Assembly (NCBI GenBank): GCA_002898275.1
Contig: BEIQ01000001.1
Span: 861,899-925,898 of the forward strand
From: a bacterium HR40
Lineage (GTDB): Bacteria > Pseudomonadota > Alphaproteobacteria > Geminicoccales > Geminicoccaceae
Direction: 5' to 3'
Length of the DNA stretch: 64,000 nt
In this document: positions 25,766 to 35,680 of the stretch, in pieces
Numbering within the stretch: position 1 is the stretch's first letter
How the letters are laid out: each line of letters begins with the position of its first letter
Position numbers and translations under genes: made by a program
Notes under the pieces: generated by a model
Databases searched by the model: none
What the model was told of the DNA's origin: nothing
The model's input: only the letters and a program-made list of their open reading frames with translations

Positions 25766-26515
25766 ATGGACGCGTCCAGGGCCGCCCGTCGCCGCCAGGG
25801 GCGAGGCCCCAACCTCCCGGGCCCGCTCCTGAGCCCCGAGGAGATCGACGCCTTCTTCGCGCGGCTCGCCGCCGAGCGCCCGAATCCGGCTACCGAACTC
25901 CGCTACCGCGATCCCTTCACTCTCCTGGTGGCGGTGGTGCTTTCGGCCCAGTCCACGGATGCCGGAGTGAACCGCGCGACCGAGAGGCTGTTCGCGCTCG
26001 CGCGCACGCCGCAGGAGATGGTAGCTCTCGGCGAGGAGCGGATCGCGCAGATCATCCGCACCCTCGGCCTCTATCGCAGCAAGGCCAAGAACTTGGTCGC
26101 CCTCTCGCGCATGCTGATCGACCGCTTCGGCGGCGAGGTGCCGCGTTCCCGCGAGGACCTCGAGAGCCTGCCCGGGGTCGGGCGCAAGACCGCCAATGTG
26201 GTGCTCAACGAGGCCTTCGGCGAACCGACGATCGCCGTCGACACTCACGTCTTCCGGGTGTGCAACCGCACCGGTCTCGCTCCCGGCCGCAGCCCCCGCG
26301 AGGTCGAGGAAACCCTGGCGCGAGTGGTGCCCGAACGCTTTCGCCGCGGCGCCCACCATTGGCTGATCCTGCTCGGCCGCTATACCTGTCGGGCGCGCCG
26401 CCCGGAGTGTTGGCGCTGTCCGGTGGCCGACCTCTGCCGCTATCCCCACAAGACTCCTGCCCCGCCGACGGCAGTCAGTCCGGATCGAAGCGGCCAACAG
26501 GGCCGGAAGGCGTGA
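25766..26515 (+). CDS. nth: Endonuclease III
   Basis: 249 residues, DNA glycosylase/AP lyase for oxidised pyrimidines. The helix-hairpin-helix LPGVGRKTA holds catalytic Lys141; Asp159 lies in AVDTHVFRV. The [4Fe-4S] cluster ligands Cys208, 215, 218 and 224 have the standard C-x6-C-x2-C-x5-C spacing. AAGGGAG precedes ATG 25766. The 3' end overlaps the convergent sulfatase gene by 41 bp, so the last 13 residues, rich in Ser/Gly/Pro, are read on both strands. Confidence 0.96.
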   Translation: MDASRAARRRQGRGPNLPGPLLSPEEIDAFFARLAAERPNPATELRYRDPFTLLVAVVLSAQSTDAGVNRATERLFALARTPQEMVALGEERIAQIIRTLGLYRSKAKNLVALSRMLIDRFGGEVPRSREDLESLPGVGRKTANVVLNEAFGEPTIAVDTHVFRVCNRTGLAPGRSPREVEETLARVVPERFRRGAHHWLILLGRYTCRARRPECWRCPVADLCRYPHKTPAPPTAVSPDRSGQQGRKA

Positions 26516-27962
26516 GGCGAACCCGGCTCAGACGCCGTTCGCCCATGCACATGCGAAAGGCGAGCAGAGCCTCGGCGCAGGCGAGCCGGTCGGAAAGCCG
26601 GGCCGGCTGCGCAGCGAGATCGCGGCAACAATCGGGGTCGCTCGCGAGATCGAAGAGCAGCGGCGGCAAGCCGAAGAAGTGCACGTAGAGCGAGCGGCGG
26701 TCGACACGCAGGATGAGCCCACAGGCGTCCTCGGACAGCCCCAGGCGCTGTTCGTAGGTGCGGCTCGCGGGATCGGCGAAATGGTGCTCGCATACCGCAG
26801 CCTGGCGCCAGATCACCGGGCGTTCACCTGTAAGGTGTCTCGACAGCGACAGGCCATCGCATTGGAGGGGAACGCGCGTGCCGGCCGCCTCGCAGAGGGT
26901 GGGGAACAGGTCGACGTGCTCGGTGAAATCCCGGACGACGAGGCCGCGCGCTGCCCCCGGTCGGGGATCGCGGATCACGAGCGGGACGCGGAAGGCCTGT
27001 GGAAAGAAACCCGACTTCCCGAACAGGCCGTGGTCGCCCAGCATCTCGCCGTGATCGGAGGTGACCACGAGGAGGGTGCGGTCGAGCAGCTCGCGGCGGG
27101 CGAGCGCCTCGAGGATCCGACCGAGATGGAAGTCGACCTCCGAGACCAGCCCGTAGTAGACCGCCCGGGCCTCCACCAGACGGTCGGGCGCGATCCTGCC
27201 CGGCTGCCCGACGTGGCGACCGACCCAGCCCTCGTAGCCGATCGCCCGGTGGGCGATCAACCAAGGATGATCGGGACCTGAGCAGGCAACCGCGGCCGGG
27301 ACCCGGGCGCGATCGACCAATCCGTGCCAGGGCTGGGCCGCGAGCCAAGGCGGGTGAGGCTTGATCCAGGAGAGATGGACGAACCACGGCTCGGCTGGGC
27401 GGCGGTCGAGCCAGGCGAGGAAGGCGTCGGTGAGGAAGGCCGTCTCGCTGTCCTCGGCTCGCCAAGGGGCGGGACGTTCGACCGGGCGATCGTGGAGATC
27501 GGCGAGCGTATGGCGACCGTAACCGCGTTCGGCGAGATGGGCGAGCCACGGCTCGAGGTCCTCGAGGAGCAGGAGCTCGGGGCAAAAGCCGGCCGCCACC
27601 CCCTCGTAGGTGAACAATCGCGGATCGCCAGGCGGCACGGTGCGGGGGTCGACGCTCGTATCGGTATAGCCAAAGAGCCGGCACGCATAACCGGCACGCG
27701 CGAGGATCTCGGCGATGGTCCGGTGGCGGGCATCGAGCGGCGTGCCGTTGGTGATGGAGCGATGGTTGAACGCATAGGTGCCGGTGAGCAGGGAGGCGCG
27801 CGCCGGACCGCAGGGGGTGGCTTGGCTCCAGTGGTTGGCAAAGAGGACACCCTGGCGTGCGAGACGGTCGAGGTTGGGCGTCCGCACACTCGGATGCCCG
27901 AGGATGGAGAGACAGTCGGCACGCCATTGGTCAGCGGTGATCAAGAGAATGTTCGGGACCAC
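26475..27962 (-). CDS. Sulfatase-superfamily hydrolase, phosphonate monoester hydrolase-like
   Basis: 495 residues from GTG 27962 with AGGGGG upstream. Formylglycine signature CGPAR at residues 51-55, within ATPCGPARASLLTGTYAFNH, is closer to phosphonate monoester hydrolases and their promiscuous arylsulfatase relatives than to choline-sulfatase. Metal-binding ITADQ and VTSDHGEMLGDHGLFGKSG are present, as is a FGYTDTS stretch. No signal peptide. Could hydrolyse phosphonate, phosphodiester or sulfate esters. It is a single gene and the required maturation enzyme is not in the window. Confidence 0.85.
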   Translation of the reverse strand: MVPNILLITADQWRADCLSILGHPSVRTPNLDRLARQGVLFANHWSQATPCGPARASLLTGTYAFNHRSITNGTPLDARHRTIAEILARAGYACRLFGYTDTSVDPRTVPPGDPRLFTYEGVAAGFCPELLLLEDLEPWLAHLAERGYGRHTLADLHDRPVERPAPWRAEDSETAFLTDAFLAWLDRRPAEPWFVHLSWIKPHPPWLAAQPWHGLVDRARVPAAVACSGPDHPWLIAHRAIGYEGWVGRHVGQPGRIAPDRLVEARAVYYGLVSEVDFHLGRILEALARRELLDRTLLVVTSDHGEMLGDHGLFGKSGFFPQAFRVPLVIRDPRPGAARGLVVRDFTEHVDLFPTLCEAAGTRVPLQCDGLSLSRHLTGERPVIWRQAAVCEHHFADPASRTYEQRLGLSEDACGLILRVDRRSLYVHFFGLPPLLFDLASDPDCCRDLAAQPARLSDRLACAEALLAFRMCMGERRLSRVRLTPSGPVGRFDPD

Positions 27963-27982
27963 TCTGCCCCCTCGCGCTGGGA

Positions 27983-28011
27983 TTGCCAGGTCATGTCTAG
28001 GATGATATACC
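27983..28011 (+). promoter_or_regulatory. Sigma70-type promoter for the DUF900 hydrolase
   Basis: TTGCCA, exactly 17 nt, TATACC in the 61-bp gap between divergent genes. The predicted start point near 28018 gives a leader of about 27 nt to ATG 28045, and leaves no room for a ribosome-binding site before the upstream ATG at 28024. Confidence 0.6.
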
Positions 28012-28044
28012 TACTACAGGTCCATGTTCCTGCAAGGTGCCCCC

Positions 28045-29031
28045 ATGCTCTTCCTCACCAACCGCGCTCTGGTCGAAGGTCCTCGCTCGCAGCCGGGGCG
28101 CCGCGTCCACTTCGATCTCGCCGACAACGAGCCACGCGCCTCGCTGTTCTTTTGCGAGCGACGGGGCCCCGGGGATGTGATCGAATTGGGCGCGGCAGCC
28201 TGGTTCGACCGGCTGCGCCGTAGCCCGAGGCGGCAGGTGCTGCTGTTCGTCCATGGTTTCAACGTCCAGCCCGAACCCTCGGCGTTCCCGACCGCCCTTC
28301 GATTGCAATCGGGCCTCGATCGGCTGCTCGGGCCGGAGGTCGAGGTGGTACCGGTGATCTGGCCGTGCGACGACGATTTCGGCCTCCTGCTCGACTATTT
28401 CGACGACCAGGAGGCGGCCGAGATGAGCGGCTTCGCCTACGCCCGAGCGATCGGCAAGTTCCTCGCCGACCGCGAGCGTTCCGCCGTCCAGTGCCTCAAG
28501 CACGTGAACCTGCTCGCCCATTCCATGGGCAACCGCCTGCTGCGCTTCGCGCTCGCCCGTTTCGCCGAGACCCATGGGGCGGTGCCGGCGCTCTTCCGCT
28601 CGATCTTCATGGTCGCCGCCGACGTCGCCAACGAGACTCTCGAGCCCGGCCGACCGGGATTCGCCATCACCCGCGCCGCCCGCAATGTCGTCGTCTACTT
28701 CGCCGCGGACGACTTCGCTCTGCGTTCGAGCAAGATCGCCAATCTGAAGAACCGCGTCGTGAGCCGCCGCCTCGGCCATACCGGTCCCGAGAATCCGGAT
28801 CGCACCCCGCGCAATGTCTTTGCGGTCGACTGCGATGCCGTCAACGGCTGCTACGACCGACTCGGTCATACCTATTTCCTCGACGATGCCGATGGCCGTC
28901 CCGGCGCCGTGCTGCAGCACATCGCCGCGACCCTGGCGACCGGCACTCCGCCGGGCTTCCAGAACGGCAGCCGCTCTTTCCGTCTTCCGGCCGACTTCGC
29001 CTTTGTCGCCCACAGCCGTCGCGCGGCCTAG
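28045..29031 (+). CDS. Alpha/beta hydrolase of the DUF900 family
   Basis: 328 residues. Core alpha/beta-hydrolase features: VLLFVHGFNVQ (oxyanion-hole strand), then the nucleophile elbow LLAHSMGNRLL, DVANETLEPG, and a late His in the LGHTYFLDDAD stretch. DUF900 members resemble esterases with no known substrate. ATG 28045 is chosen because AAGGTG lies five bases upstream and the promoter-derived leader fits; ATG 28024 would add seven residues. No signal peptide. Isolated gene. Confidence 0.85.
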   Translation: MLFLTNRALVEGPRSQPGRRVHFDLADNEPRASLFFCERRGPGDVIELGAAAWFDRLRRSPRRQVLLFVHGFNVQPEPSAFPTALRLQSGLDRLLGPEVEVVPVIWPCDDDFGLLLDYFDDQEAAEMSGFAYARAIGKFLADRERSAVQCLKHVNLLAHSMGNRLLRFALARFAETHGAVPALFRSIFMVAADVANETLEPGRPGFAITRAARNVVVYFAADDFALRSSKIANLKNRVVSRRLGHTGPENPDRTPRNVFAVDCDAVNGCYDRLGHTYFLDDADGRPGAVLQHIAATLATGTPPGFQNGSRSFRLPADFAFVAHSRRAA

Positions 29032-29064
29032 AGGCCGCGGGAGGCAACGCAGCGCTAGGCCGGT

Positions 29065-29460
29065 TCACAGCCAGGACGTGAGGGCAGGCGGGCGGTCGAA
29101 ACGGTCATTGGCCCCGTCGACATACACGATCGGCAGGGCGGCGAGCTGCTCCGGCGAGAGATCGTCGAGACAGGTGATTTGGACGGCAACACTGCGACCA
29201 TCGGTCGACATGCCGAACGGTCGCACCCCGCAGCTCCGGCAGAACCGATGGCGGATGCGGCCGGGGCCGAAGCGGTAGTCCGCGAGCATCTCCTCGCCGG
29301 CCAGCAGCCGGAAGCGGTCCGCCGGTACGAGCGCGAGCCAGGCGCGGGTCTTGCGGCAAATGGAGCAGTTGCAGCGCAGCGTGCCGGCTTCGAGATCGGC
29401 ATCGACCTCGAAGCGCACGGCCCCGCAGTGACAGCTGCCGCGATGGGTCAAAAGTGCCAT
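29065..29460 (-). CDS. GFA (CENP-V/glutathione-dependent formaldehyde-activating) family protein
   Basis: 131 residues. Zinc-binding cysteines in the family pattern: SCHCGAV, CNCSICRKT and FCRSCGV. The beta-rich fold ends with VYVDGANDRFDRPPA. GFA proteins are small zinc proteins once linked to S-hydroxymethylglutathione formation; most have no proven activity. Start ATG 29460 follows GGGGGAACGAGG. Single gene convergent with the DUF900 hydrolase. Confidence 0.9.
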   Translation of the reverse strand: MALLTHRGSCHCGAVRFEVDADLEAGTLRCNCSICRKTRAWLALVPADRFRLLAGEEMLADYRFGPGRIRHRFCRSCGVRPFGMSTDGRSVAVQITCLDDLSPEQLAALPIVYVDGANDRFDRPPALTSWL

Positions 29461-29618
29461 CCTCGTTCCCCCTGAGCGGTTGACGCCAGCGGGCCTATCC
29501 TGGAACAGGAGCGCCGGCTGGTGCAACCGCCGCGTCCGGCTTCCCGCCTGTCCGGAGGGCAGCTGGGCAGGGCTCGCCGGACCTTGTAAAAGCCGGCGCG
29601 GCGAGCGAGGAGGCAGAG

Positions 29619-31193
29619 TTGGTCTCGTTGCTCCATCTCGGCGAGGTCGTCGCCACCCACGCGCGCATCCACCCCGACCGGGTGGGAGTACGCGATCTCG
29701 ATCGCCAACTGACCTTCGCCCAGTGGAATCGACGTGCCTGTCGACTGGCCAATGCGCTTTTGGGTCTCGGGCTGACCAAGGGCGACCGGGTGGCGGTGCT
29801 CGCCTACAACCGCCTCGAATGGATGGAGATCTACGCGGCGGTGGCGAAAGCCGGGCTCGTCGTCGTGCCCGTCAACTTCCGCCTCGTCGGTTCGGAGATC
29901 GCCTTCATCGTCCAGGATAGCGGGGCGAAGGTGCTCATCTGCGAAGACGAGCTCGTCGAGCGCCTCGAGGGGATTCGCGCCGAGTTGCCCCTTTTGCCGC
30001 AGGGGTGGGTTCATCTCGGCGGGCGACGTCCGCCCGCGGGCTTTATCGCTTACGAGGAGCTGGTCGCCGCGGCATCCGAGCGCGAGCCTGGCGTATCGGT
30101 GACGGCCTCGGATCCCTGGGCCTTCATGTACACCTCCGGTACGACCGGTCGCCCCAAGGGCGCCATCCGCTCCCATGGCGCCTCGGCGCTGTTGTCGCTC
30201 GTCACCGAGGTGGAACTCGGCTTTCACCGGCGCGACACCGCTCTCCTCGTCATGCCCATGTGCCACGCCAACTCCCTCTATTTCGCCACCTCCCTCGCCT
30301 ACTGTGGCGGCGGCTGTTTCGTCTACAATCGCCGGAGCTTCGATCCCGAGCACGTGCTCGCGACCCTCGCTGCGGGTGGCGCCACCTTCACCTCTCTCGT
30401 GCCCACCCAGTATGTGATGATGCTCGAGCTGCCGAAGGCGGTCCGCGCGCGCTACGATCTCTCGCAGGTGCGCCGGCTCATGATCTCCTCCGCCCCGGCG
30501 CGGCGCGACACCAAGCTCGGGATCATGGAGCTCTTCCCGAACTCGGGTCTGTTCGAGCTCTATGGCTCCACCGAACAGGGCTGGGTGACGATGCTGCACC
30601 CCGAGGAGCAACTCGCCAAACTCGGCTCGGTCGGACGCGAGTGTGTGGGAAGCCGTCGCGTGCGGCTGCTCGACGATGCCGGACGAGAAGTGCCGGACGG
30701 CGAAGTGGGGGAGCTGTTCGCCTGGACGCCCTATCTCTTCGACGGCTACTGGAACGCGCCGGAGAAGACGGCAGCGGCGATGCGGGATGGATTTTGCTCG
30801 GTGGGCGATATGGCGCGACGCGACGAGGACGGCTTCATCTGGCTCGTCGACCGCAAGAGCAACATGATCATCTCCGGCGGCGAGAACGTCTACCCGTCCG
30901 AGGTCGAGGCGGTGCTCCTCGGCCATCCCGCGGTTCGCGAGGCGGCGGTGATCGGCCTGCCGGATCCTTTGTGGGGCGAGCGGGTCCACGCCGTGGTGGT
31001 CTTGCATCCGGGCGCGGCGCTGGATTCCGCCGAACTCCTCGAGTGGTGCCGGCCGCGCTTGGCCGGCTACAAGCGTCCGCGCTCGCTGACGTTCATGGCA
31101 GCCGAGGACATCCCCCGCACCGCCACCGGCAAGATCCAGCATCGCCTGCTGCGCAACCGCATCCTCGAGCAGGAAAGGGGACCGACCCCATGA
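29619..31193 (+). CDS. Acyl-CoA ligase (AMP-binding family), coupled to ThDP enzyme
   Basis: 524 residues, TTG start at 29619 supported by GAGGAGG a few bases before it. ANL-family enzyme that adenylates a carboxylic acid and transfers it to CoA. The P-loop-like motif [11 protein letters not shown] is at residues 171-181, [10 protein letters not shown] is the A5 motif, [20 protein letters not shown] carries the ribose-binding Asp and hinge, and catalytic Lys505 lies in [10 protein letters not shown]. Substrate is not obvious; the next gene, overlapping by 4 bases, suggests a 2-hydroxy acid that is then cleaved by a ThDP lyase. Confidence 0.88.
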   Translation: MVSLLHLGEVVATHARIHPDRVGVRDLDRQLTFAQWNRRACRLANALLGLGLTKGDRVAVLAYNRLEWMEIYAAVAKAGLVVVPVNFRLVGSEIAFIVQDSGAKVLICEDELVERLEGIRAELPLLPQGWVHLGGRRPPAGFIAYEELVAAASEREPGVSVTASDPWAFMYTSGTTGRPKGAIRSHGASALLSLVTEVELGFHRRDTALLVMPMCHANSLYFATSLAYCGGGCFVYNRRSFDPEHVLATLAAGGATFTSLVPTQYVMMLELPKAVRARYDLSQVRRLMISSAPARRDTKLGIMELFPNSGLFELYGSTEQGWVTMLHPEEQLAKLGSVGRECVGSRRVRLLDDAGREVPDGEVGELFAWTPYLFDGYWNAPEKTAAAMRDGFCSVGDMARRDEDGFIWLVDRKSNMIISGGENVYPSEVEAVLLGHPAVREAAVIGLPDPLWGERVHAVVVLHPGAALDSAELLEWCRPRLAGYKRPRSLTFMAAEDIPRTATGKIQHRLLRNRILEQERGPTP

Positions 31194-32929
31194 CCGCCCC
31201 AGCCGTCGCCGACCATGGCGCTGCCGAGACCAGCGCCGCCGCCTGGGTCGCGCGCTTCCTCGAGCGGCGCGGGGTGGACCGGGTCTTCGGCCTCCAGGGG
31301 GGCCACATCCAGCCCATCTGGGACTGGCTCGCCCGGCTCGGCATTCGCATCGTCGACGTCCGCCACGAGGGCGCCGCCGTGCTCATGGCGCAGGCGCATG
31401 CCGAGCTCACGGGCACCCTCGGTGTCGCCATGGTGACCGCCGGGCCGGGAATCACCAACACCGTCACGGCCGTCGCGAACGCCAGTCTCGCCCGCGCCCC
31501 GGTGCTGGTGATCGGCGGCTGTCCACCGCGGCCGCAAGCCCATATGGGGCCACTGCAGGACATCCCCCATGTCGACATCCTCCGGCCCGTCACCCGCCGG
31601 GCGCGGACCTTGCGGGTCGCCGAACAGGTGGTGCGCGAGCTCGACGAAGCGGTCGCCTTGGCTCTCGGCGATGGAGGCGAACCCGGACCCGTCTTCGTCG
31701 AAATCCCGACCGATGTGCTGCGGGAAAGGGTCGCTCCGACACTCGTCCTCGAGGAGTGGCTCGCACCCAAACCACCGAGGCAGATTTTGCCCGATCCGGC
31801 AGCGATCGAGGTGGCGCAGCGACTCATCTGGCAGGCCAAGCGGCCGCTCGTCATTTCCGGGCGAGGCGCACGGGAGGCCGGAGAGGCGCTGTTGCGACTG
31901 CTCGATGCTTCGCACGCTCTCTACCTCGACACGCAGGAAAGTCGCGGACTCGTTCCCTTCGATCATCCCGCCTTTGTCGGGGCCGCGCGGGCGCGGGCCA
32001 TGCGCGAGGCCGACCTCGTCGTCCTCGTGGGTCGCAAGCTCGACTATCAGCTCGGTTACGGCTCCCCCGCGGTGTTCCCCAACGCCCGCTTTCTCCGCAT
32101 CTCGCAAAGCCCTCTCGAGCTCGTCGACAACCGCCGGGGCGTGGTCGAGATCCTTGCCACGCCAGGGTTGGCATTGCGGGCCATCGTCGAGGCGGCGGGC
32201 AATGCCCGACCGGCCGCCGACCCCGACTGGATCGCCGAGCTGCGGGCACTGCACCGCAAGCGCTCGGCCGCTCCCTTTGGCGACGCGCCGACCTCGGGCC
32301 CGGACGGACGGCTGCATCCGCGGGTGATTTTCGAGGCCATCGAAGCGCTCGCCTCGCCCGACTTCGTCGCCGTGGCCGATGGCGGCGATCTGCTGAGCTT
32401 CGCCCGCATCGGTCTCGGCCGTGCCCGCACCTATCTCGATTCCGGCGCCTTTGGCTGTCTGGGCGTCGGCGTGCCGTTCGCCGTCGCCGCCGCCCTGGCC
32501 TTCCCTGGCCGGCAGGTGATTTCGGTCAATGGCGATGGCGCCTTCGGTCTGCACGCCATGGAAGTCGACACCGCCGTCCGGCACGGAGCACGGGCGGTGT
32601 TCGTCATCTCCAACAACGCTGCCTGGAACATCGAGCGCGTCGATCAGGAAATGAATTACGGCGGCCGCGTGATCGGCACCACCCTGCGCCACTGCGACTA
32701 TGCCGGGCTCGCCCGGGCCCTCGGAGCGCGGGGGGAACGGGTGGAAAGGGCGGAGGAGATGTTGCCGGCGCTCGAACGGGCCCTCGCCGATCCGCCGGCG
32801 GTGGTGGACGTCCTCACCTCGCAGCAGACGATCTCTTCGGACGCCCGCAAAGGGCTCGGTTTCGTGCCCGACTTCCAGCCCCTCCTGGACTGGGACGAAG
32901 CGGAGCGGCAGCGGCGTGCCGGCAACTGA
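31190..32929 (+). CDS. Thiamine diphosphate-dependent enzyme, possible 2-hydroxyacyl-CoA lyase
   Basis: 579 residues with the three domains of the acetolactate synthase/oxalyl-CoA decarboxylase superfamily. N-terminal pyrimidine-binding domain with catalytic Glu60 (VRHEGAA), central domain, and C-terminal diphosphate-binding domain with Gly448-Asp449-Gly450 and Asn475-Asn476 (GDG...NN motif). Coupled to an acyl-CoA ligase, as in 2-hydroxyisobutyryl-CoA lyase gene pairs of some bacteria. Other members such as acetolactate synthase catabolic forms or sulfoacetaldehyde acetyltransferase are not excluded. ATG 31190 overlaps the ligase stop. Confidence 0.82.
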   Translation: MTAPAVADHGAAETSAAAWVARFLERRGVDRVFGLQGGHIQPIWDWLARLGIRIVDVRHEGAAVLMAQAHAELTGTLGVAMVTAGPGITNTVTAVANASLARAPVLVIGGCPPRPQAHMGPLQDIPHVDILRPVTRRARTLRVAEQVVRELDEAVALALGDGGEPGPVFVEIPTDVLRERVAPTLVLEEWLAPKPPRQILPDPAAIEVAQRLIWQAKRPLVISGRGAREAGEALLRLLDASHALYLDTQESRGLVPFDHPAFVGAARARAMREADLVVLVGRKLDYQLGYGSPAVFPNARFLRISQSPLELVDNRRGVVEILATPGLALRAIVEAAGNARPAADPDWIAELRALHRKRSAAPFGDAPTSGPDGRLHPRVIFEAIEALASPDFVAVADGGDLLSFARIGLGRARTYLDSGAFGCLGVGVPFAVAAALAFPGRQVISVNGDGAFGLHAMEVDTAVRHGARAVFVISNNAAWNIERVDQEMNYGGRVIGTTLRHCDYAGLARALGARGERVERAEEMLPALERALADPPAVVDVLTSQQTISSDARKGLGFVPDFQPLLDWDEAERQRRAGN

Positions 32930-32943
32930 GCCCGTCCGCTCGA

Positions 32944-33017
32944 CGCCCGAGGTCGAACGCCCCAAAATGCCGCGTCCTTTCGCGGTCGAGCGGCACCTCG
33001 GGCGATCGGAGCGCCCG
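32944..33017 (+). other. Predicted structured RNA/DNA element with alternative pairings upstream of cobQ
   Basis: CGCCCGAGGT at 32944-32953 pairs perfectly over 10 bases with ACCTCGGGCG at 32995-33004. Inside, CCGCG (32970-32974) pairs with CGCGG (32981-32985). The last six bases of the right arm can instead pair with CGCCCG at 33012-33017 across a 7-base loop, so the two folds exclude each other. It lies in the 304-bp gap between the ThDP gene and cobQ. No cobalamin-riboswitch consensus (such as the GCCACTG box) is visible. Could be a terminator, a leader switch, or chance in GC-rich DNA. Confidence 0.35.
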
Positions 33018-33233
33018 ACTCTCCGGCCGAGCCGCACAAGCCCACGAGAAAGCTCCCTCCGCCTGCCGAGGCGCAACCCTCTCCCCCAGCGCCGGTGGCT
33101 CCATCCCATGTCCCCGATCGCCATACGCTCGGCCACCGGCAGCCGCATCCGTCATCGAGGCAGCCGCTCCTGCGCCTGTGCCGATGGCATCGCCGTGCTA
33201 GGAGGTGACAGCGACGAGACTGCGGGAGCGAGC

Positions 33234-34766
33234 ATGCGCCCCACCCCTGCCCTCATGTTCCAAGCCACCTGTTCGAATGCCGGCAAGTCGCTGATCGTCG
33301 CCGGCTTGTGTCGGGCGTACCAGCGTCGCGGCCTGCGCGTGCTTCCCTTCAAGCCGCAGAACATGAGCAACAATGCCGCCCCGGCCGAAGGTGGCGAGAT
33401 CGGCCGCGCCCAGGCGCTGCAGGCGCGGGCGGCGCGGGTTCCCCCCTCGGTGCACATGAACCCGGTGTTGCTCAAGCCGGAAAGCGAGAGCGGTGCCCAG
33501 GTGGTGGTCCATGGCCGAAGGCGGGCCACGGTGTCGGCGCGCGACTACCAAAGGCTCAAGCCGAGCTTGCTCGCGGAGGTGCTCGCGAGCTTCCATCGCC
33601 TCGAGGCCGAAGCCGAACTCCTGCTGGTGGAAGGGGCCGGCAGCGCCGCGGAGGTCAATCTGCGCGCCGGCGACATCGCCAACATGGGCTTCGCCCTCGC
33701 AGCCGGCGTGCCCGTGGTGTTGGTGGGCGACATCGATCGCGGCGGGGTGATCGCGGCCCTCGTCGGCACCCACAGGCTGCTCGCCGAAGACGAGCGGCGA
33801 TTGCTCGGCGGCTATGTCATCAACAAGTTCCGCGGCGATCCGACGCTGTTTTCCGGCGCTCTGCCGCGCATCGAGGAGGAGACCGGGCTCGCGTGCCTGG
33901 GCATCGTCCCCTGGTTCGCCGATGCCCGACTGCTGCCGGCCGAGGATGCCCTCGGGCTCGAGGAGCGCAGTCGGCGGGGTCCCGCCCCCATCCACATCGC
34001 CGTCCCCAAGCTGCCGCGCATCGCCAATTTCGACGATCTCGACCCGCTCGCCCAGGAACCCGACGTCGCCCTCGCCCTCCTCGATCTCGACGAGCCTCTG
34101 CCGGTCGACACCGACCTCGTGCTTTTGCCGGGCAGCAAGGCAGTGATCGACGATCTGCTGGCCCTCCGGGCCTCCGGCTTCGCCTCGGACATCTACGCTC
34201 ACGTCCGCCGCGGCGGTTGGGTGCTCGGTATCTGCGGCGGTTATCAGATGCTCGGTCGCAGCGTCGCCGATCCCCATGGTCTCGAGGGCCCGCCGCGCAC
34301 CGTTCCGGGGCTCGGGCTTCTCGCCCACACGACCCTGCTGCTGCCGGACAAACAGGTGCGCGCCGTCTCCGGCAGGGAGTACGAGAGTGGATTCGGCCTG
34401 ACGGGCTACGAGATCCACCTCGGACGCAGCGAGCGCGGGGGCGACGACGAGCCGTGGCTCGAGATCGAGGGCAGGCCGGAGGGCAGCGTGCGACGCGACC
34501 GTCGCGTCTTCGGCACCTATGTGCACGGTCTCTTTGCCAACGATGCCTTCCGTCGTGCCTTTCTCGCGCGCCTTCGGCCGGACGTGCGCTCCCGTCTCGA
34601 TTACGAGGCACGGATCGAGGATACCCTCGACCGCCTCGCCGACCATCTCGAAGCGGCCATCGACCTCGACCGGCTCTATCGACTCGCCGAGACCAGGACG
34701 AGGCCTGCCGCCACCGTGGCCACGAGCAGCGAGAACGCCCGTCGCACCAGCCGCAGCGCGCGGTAG
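33234..34766 (+). CDS. cobQ: Cobyric acid synthase
   Basis: 510 residues from ATG 33234. Amidates adenosylcobyrinic acid a,c-diamide at four carboxyls with glutamine. N-terminal ATPase domain [15 protein letters not shown]..., then KPQNMSNNA and [13 protein letters not shown]-terminal class I glutamine amidotransferase with Cys334 ([11 protein letters not shown]) and His431 (GTYVHGLF). The C-terminus overlaps the convergent cobD by 91 bp, and the last 30 residues, rich in Arg and Thr, look non-conserved. Fits a cobalamin pathway split over the genome. Confidence 0.94.
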   Translation: MRPTPALMFQATCSNAGKSLIVAGLCRAYQRRGLRVLPFKPQNMSNNAAPAEGGEIGRAQALQARAARVPPSVHMNPVLLKPESESGAQVVVHGRRRATVSARDYQRLKPSLLAEVLASFHRLEAEAELLLVEGAGSAAEVNLRAGDIANMGFALAAGVPVVLVGDIDRGGVIAALVGTHRLLAEDERRLLGGYVINKFRGDPTLFSGALPRIEEETGLACLGIVPWFADARLLPAEDALGLEERSRRGPAPIHIAVPKLPRIANFDDLDPLAQEPDVALALLDLDEPLPVDTDLVLLPGSKAVIDDLLALRASGFASDIYAHVRRGGWVLGICGGYQMLGRSVADPHGLEGPPRTVPGLGLLAHTTLLLPDKQVRAVSGREYESGFGLTGYEIHLGRSERGGDDEPWLEIEGRPEGSVRRDRRVFGTYVHGLFANDAFRRAFLARLRPDVRSRLDYEARIEDTLDRLADHLEAAIDLDRLYRLAETRTRPAATVATSSENARRTSRSAR

Positions 34767-35656
34767 ATGTCGGCGGCGTCGAGATCCGCCCGTCCGTCGC
34801 CTATCCAGGGCTCGTCGCTCGCCACCCCACCATAGCTGCGCGGTCCCGACAGACGGAAACCCAGCGCGCCGGCCGTAGCGGCCTCGGGGAAACCGGCATT
34901 GGGCGAACGATGGCGACGGGCGTCCCGGCGCAGGATGCGCAGCGCCTGTCGTGCGTCGGCATCGGCGGCAAGGCCCGCCGCCGCCACGAGCAGCAAGGCG
35001 GTGAGGCGGGCCGGCAGGAAGTTCAGGGCATCGTCCAGCCTGGCACTCGCTCGCCCGAAATGGAGGTAGCGGGGGGTACGATAGCCGAGCATACTGTCGA
35101 GCGTGTTGATCGCCTTGGCGGCGAAGAGACCGGGCAGACCCAAGAGCAGCATCCAAAAGAGCGGCGCCACCAGCCCGTCGGAGAAGTTCTCGGCGAGGGA
35201 CTCGATCGCTGCCCGCGCTATCCCGTGTCGGTCGAGGGCCTGGGGATCGCGACCGACAATGTGGCGGACGGCGTTCCGCCCGCCCTCGAGACCCTGCTCG
35301 AGGCCGCGCGCCACCGCCACCACGTGCCGCTCGAGGCTACCCCAGGCGAAGAGCACGCCCGCTGCGAGACCGGATGCGAGCGCACCTGCTGGCAGGGCAG
35401 CGAAGAGAGCGGTCAAGCCGTAGCCGATCGCCGCTGCCAGTCCCACGACCCCGAGACAAAGCGCCGTGCCGCGCAGGAGGGCGGCGCGGGGCCGTGGCAC
35501 ATGCAGACGTCGATCGAGCCAAGCGATCGCATGCCCGAGCAGGGCAACGGGATGCGGCAAGCGATCCCAGAGGGCCGCGGGATCGCCGACGAGGGCATCG
35601 AGCAGCAGGCCCACGAGAGCCGCGAGGAGGATGTGTTGGGGATCCTCGAACAGCAT
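34676..35656 (-). CDS. cobD: Adenosylcobinamide-phosphate synthase
   Basis: 326 residues with four to five membrane helices. The CobD/CbiB family joins cobyric acid to aminopropanol phosphate. Recognisable blocks: [20 protein letters not shown] (N-terminal), [56 protein letters not shown] and the C-terminal [14 protein letters not shown]. Start ATG 35656. It overlaps cobQ in the opposite direction at its 3' end. Confidence 0.94.
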   Translation of the reverse strand: MLFEDPQHILLAALVGLLLDALVGDPAALWDRLPHPVALLGHAIAWLDRRLHVPRPRAALLRGTALCLGVVGLAAAIGYGLTALFAALPAGALASGLAAGVLFAWGSLERHVVAVARGLEQGLEGGRNAVRHIVGRDPQALDRHGIARAAIESLAENFSDGLVAPLFWMLLLGLPGLFAAKAINTLDSMLGYRTPRYLHFGRASARLDDALNFLPARLTALLLVAAAGLAADADARQALRILRRDARRHRSPNAGFPEAATAGALGFRLSGPRSYGGVASDEPWIGDGRADLDAADIYRALRLVRRAFSLLVATVAAGLVLVSASR

Positions 35657-35680
35657 CGCCCGGCGATCGGTCCTTCGGGG

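Noticed and set aside
32930-33233. Cobalamin riboswitch before cobQ
   Set aside because: No GCCACTG box or other B12-box consensus on the plus strand; only generic inverted repeats.
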